Origin: Sphingopyxis panaciterrae
Lineage (GTDB): Bacteria; Pseudomonadota; Alphaproteobacteria; Sphingomonadales; Sphingomonadaceae
NCBI RefSeq assembly: GCF_011762125.1
Contig: NZ_JAASQN010000002.1
Coordinates: 248,001 to 312,000 of the forward strand
Direction of reading: 5' to 3'
DNA length: 64,000 nt
The notes beneath the pieces were generated by a model. It had not been told where the DNA came from, did no database searches, and was given only the letters and a program-made list of their open reading frames with translations. Below, in pieces: positions 62,490 through 64,000 of the stretch. The translations under genes and the position numbers were made by a program. How positions within the stretch are numbered: the stretch's first letter is position 1; the number at the start of each line of letters is the position of its first letter.

Positions 62490-63695
62490 TCAGTACGCTT
62501 GGGAGGGGCGCGGCATGGTTGCCAACAGAAGGACGGCGATGCCGGTCAGCGCAGCCAGCAGCAGGAACAGTGCGCCGAAACCGAAGCCCGGAACCAGCGA
62601 AATCGTCAACCATGGCATGATGAGCGACGGCACGGTGTTGGTGAGGTTGAAGATGCCGAGGTCGCGTCCGCGATGTTCGGCGCGCGGCAGGATGCGCAGG
62701 GTTTGGCTGGCGTGCAGCGACAGAAAGACGGTCGTCGCGACGCCGAATACCAGATAGCAGGTCTTGGCGAGATCCGGCCCGTCGGCGAAGGCCATGCCGA
62801 GCATCCCGGCCGCCGACACCGCCGCGCTGACCACAAGCGGCCGGAACGGCCGGTCGTTGCGATCGGCCCATCGCCCTGCGACGAGCGCGATCGGCACCGC
62901 AATGGTCAACGCAAAGCCGAAAATGCGCGCCTTTTCGTTATCATGCATGCCGGGGTCGATCGAGCGGAACCAGAAATAGAGATAGGCGAAAAGCGCCGCC
63001 TCGGCGATCTGGACCAGCAGCCGCGCCAGCCACATCCGTACGGCGGGTCCGCTCGGACCGCGGTCGTGCATACCGTCGGCTGTGCCGGGCGCCGCGGCGG
63101 TGAGTTCGGGAAAAGGCCGCGGCCGGCCAAACAACAGTACCGGCAAGATCGCGCCGGCAACGAGCATGGCGATGACCACGAGCCGCGCTTCGGCCGACAC
63201 CAGTCCGGGCATGGTCACGAGCGCGCCCGACCAGGCACCAAGCGCGGGAGAAAAGGCGAGCAACCCGCCGAGCAGCCCCTTCTGGTCGTCGGGAACGCAG
63301 TCTCCCGCCCACGCCGCGAGCGGCCCGAGGATCATGTTGAGCGCCAGTTGCCATGCGACGATGATACAGATCAGCGTGCCGACGTCCCGCGCCAGCGGTA
63401 CCGCAAGCAGCAGCACAATGGTAAGCAGGAGACCGGTCGCGACCCAGATGCGCCGGCTGCCTGTCCGGTCGCTCAGCCAGCCGAAGGCGACTCCGGCAAC
63501 GCTGGCGGCGATGGCGCCGAAGAAGGTGACATAGCCAAGCGACTGGACGTCGGCGTCGCCCGCAAGCGCAGTCATCCGCGCGGGCAACCAAATGGTCAGG
63601 AAGGGAACATAGGCCATCGCGCCGCCCGCAGCGGCAAGGGCATAGAGCAGGAGGAAGCGAAGCGACTGGCGGCGCGACGCGCCCGCGTCAGCCAT
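62490..63695 (-). CDS. MFS transporter, sugar/oligosaccharide type
   Basis: 401 residues with about twelve hydrophobic helices. LLLYALAAAGGAMAYVPFLTIW opens helix 1, and FGWLSDRTGSRRIWVATGLL is the loop 2-3 MFS signature; a second copy GRWADRNDRPFRPLV lies after helix 8. Central loop about 190-225 is hydrophilic. The ATG overlaps the LacI-type gene by 8 bases, so the two are co-expressed. As a member of a GH3 operon it is likely to carry a glucoside or oligosaccharide, although drug-type export cannot be ruled out from sequence. Confidence 0.85.
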   Translation of the reverse strand: MADAGASRRQSLRFLLLYALAAAGGAMAYVPFLTIWLPARMTALAGDADVQSLGYVTFFGAIAASVAGVAFGWLSDRTGSRRIWVATGLLLTIVLLLAVPLARDVGTLICIIVAWQLALNMILGPLAAWAGDCVPDDQKGLLGGLLAFSPALGAWSGALVTMPGLVSAEARLVVIAMLVAGAILPVLLFGRPRPFPELTAAAPGTADGMHDRGPSGPAVRMWLARLLVQIAEAALFAYLYFWFRSIDPGMHDNEKARIFGFALTIAVPIALVAGRWADRNDRPFRPLVVSAAVSAAGMLGMAFADGPDLAKTCYLVFGVATTVFLSLHASQTLRILPRAEHRGRDLGIFNLTNTVPSLIMPWLTISLVPGFGFGALFLLLAALTGIAVLLLATMPRPSQAY

Positions 63696-64000
63696 TGCGG
63701 TCCGCAGGCGGCGCGCCCGTCGATCCCCGCTGAACGAGACTGCCGCTGACCACTGTCGGCTTGTCCGGCCTCGGCCCGCCGCGCTGCGCCGCGATGATCA
63801 GTTCGACCGCGCGCGAGACGGTATCGGCAACGGGCTGGTCGACGGCGGTCAGCGGCGGCTGGGTAAAGCGGACGATGGGCGTGTTGTCGAAACTGACGAT
63901 CGACAGCGCGCGCGGCACGTCGAAGCCGCGTGCGCGCGCAACCTCGAGCGTCGCCAGCGCCATCTGGTCGCTGCTGGCGATGATCGCGGTCGGCGGCTGC
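63688..64000 (-). CDS. LacI-family transcriptional regulator, 5' end outside the window
   Basis: The last 103 residues are readable: AIIASSDQMALATLEVARARG, then VPRALSIVSFDNTPIVRFTQPPLTAV and the C-terminal arginine-rich end. These are hallmarks of the LacI ligand-binding domain C-terminal lobe (Asp of SFD for sugar contact, TQPPLTAV strand). The DNA-binding HTH lies beyond 64000. It precedes the MFS-GH3-symporter genes and most probably controls them via the operator at 62433. Confidence 0.85.
   Translation of the reverse strand, partial: QPPTAIIASSDQMALATLEVARARGFDVPRALSIVSFDNTPIVRFTQPPLTAVDQPVADTVSRAVELIIAAQRGGPRPDKPTVVSGSLVQRGSTGAPPADRNG

Overview
The window is high-GC, tightly packed chromosomal DNA of a sphingomonad-type alphaproteobacterium; Sphingopyxis or a close relative is my best guess. 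Four SusC-independent TonB-dependent receptors with EIVVTAQKRE-like TonB boxes, several phytanoyl-CoA dioxygenase-family proteins, GPH/FucP-type sugar symporters and many ATGA-coupled start/stop overlaps support this. I saw no rRNA, tRNA, CRISPR array, insertion sequence or phage gene.

Region 1 (1-23.7 kb) is a large catabolic island. A minus operon holds PhyH dioxygenase, GH1 beta-glucosidase, a YcgG/GntA-type haem N-oxygenase and a DUF1989 protein. Divergent to it is a plus operon: TonB receptor, TIM-barrel isomerase-like protein, carboxylesterase, GPH symporter, three tandem PhyH dioxygenases and a GH5 enzyme whose blocks resemble the glucosylceramidase/steryl-glucosidase subfamily. Convergent to that is a second minus operon: TonB receptor, SDR, saccharopine-dehydrogenase-like protein, AMP-forming acyl-CoA ligase and GntR regulator. 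A large MalT-like LuxR ATPase regulator is divergent from this receptor. Together these read as uptake, deglycosylation, de-esterification, oxidation and CoA activation of a glycosylated lipid-like or terpenoid compound; the substrate is inferred.

Region 2 (23.7-35 kb) is a D-amino-acid/peptide locus: serine hydrolase with C-terminal membrane helices, DgcA-like racemase, M19 dipeptidase, TonB receptor, DgcN-like DUF1611 protein, YkvI-type permease, second serine hydrolase and amidohydrolase. Its two transcription units share a nearly identical promoter box.

Region 3 (35-45.96 kb) holds an RND tripartite efflux operon with a divergent TetR gene and a perfect operator palindrome, a three-gene unit (PPOX flavoprotein, unknown CxxC protein, isoprenylcysteine-methyltransferase-like membrane protein), dispersed palindromic intergenic repeats, an orphan Fur-box-like site and a diguanylate cyclase.

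Region 4 (45.99-51.4 kb) is an operon of TonB receptor, cytochrome P450, AraC regulator and zinc alcohol dehydrogenase. Region 5 (51.6-58.6 kb) is a six-gene, translationally coupled biosynthetic-looking operon: OleA/FabH-like condensing enzyme, OleD-like reductase, metallo-beta-lactamase-fold enzyme, F390-synthetase-like adenylating enzyme, ATP-grasp ligase and Rieske oxygenase, with a divergent TetR regulator. It is the best candidate for an undescribed system. Region 6 (58.5-64 kb) is a glucan/glucoside operon: LacI regulator (cut by the window edge), MFS transporter, GH3 beta-glucosidase and FucP-type sugar symporter, with a clear LacI-family operator before GH3.
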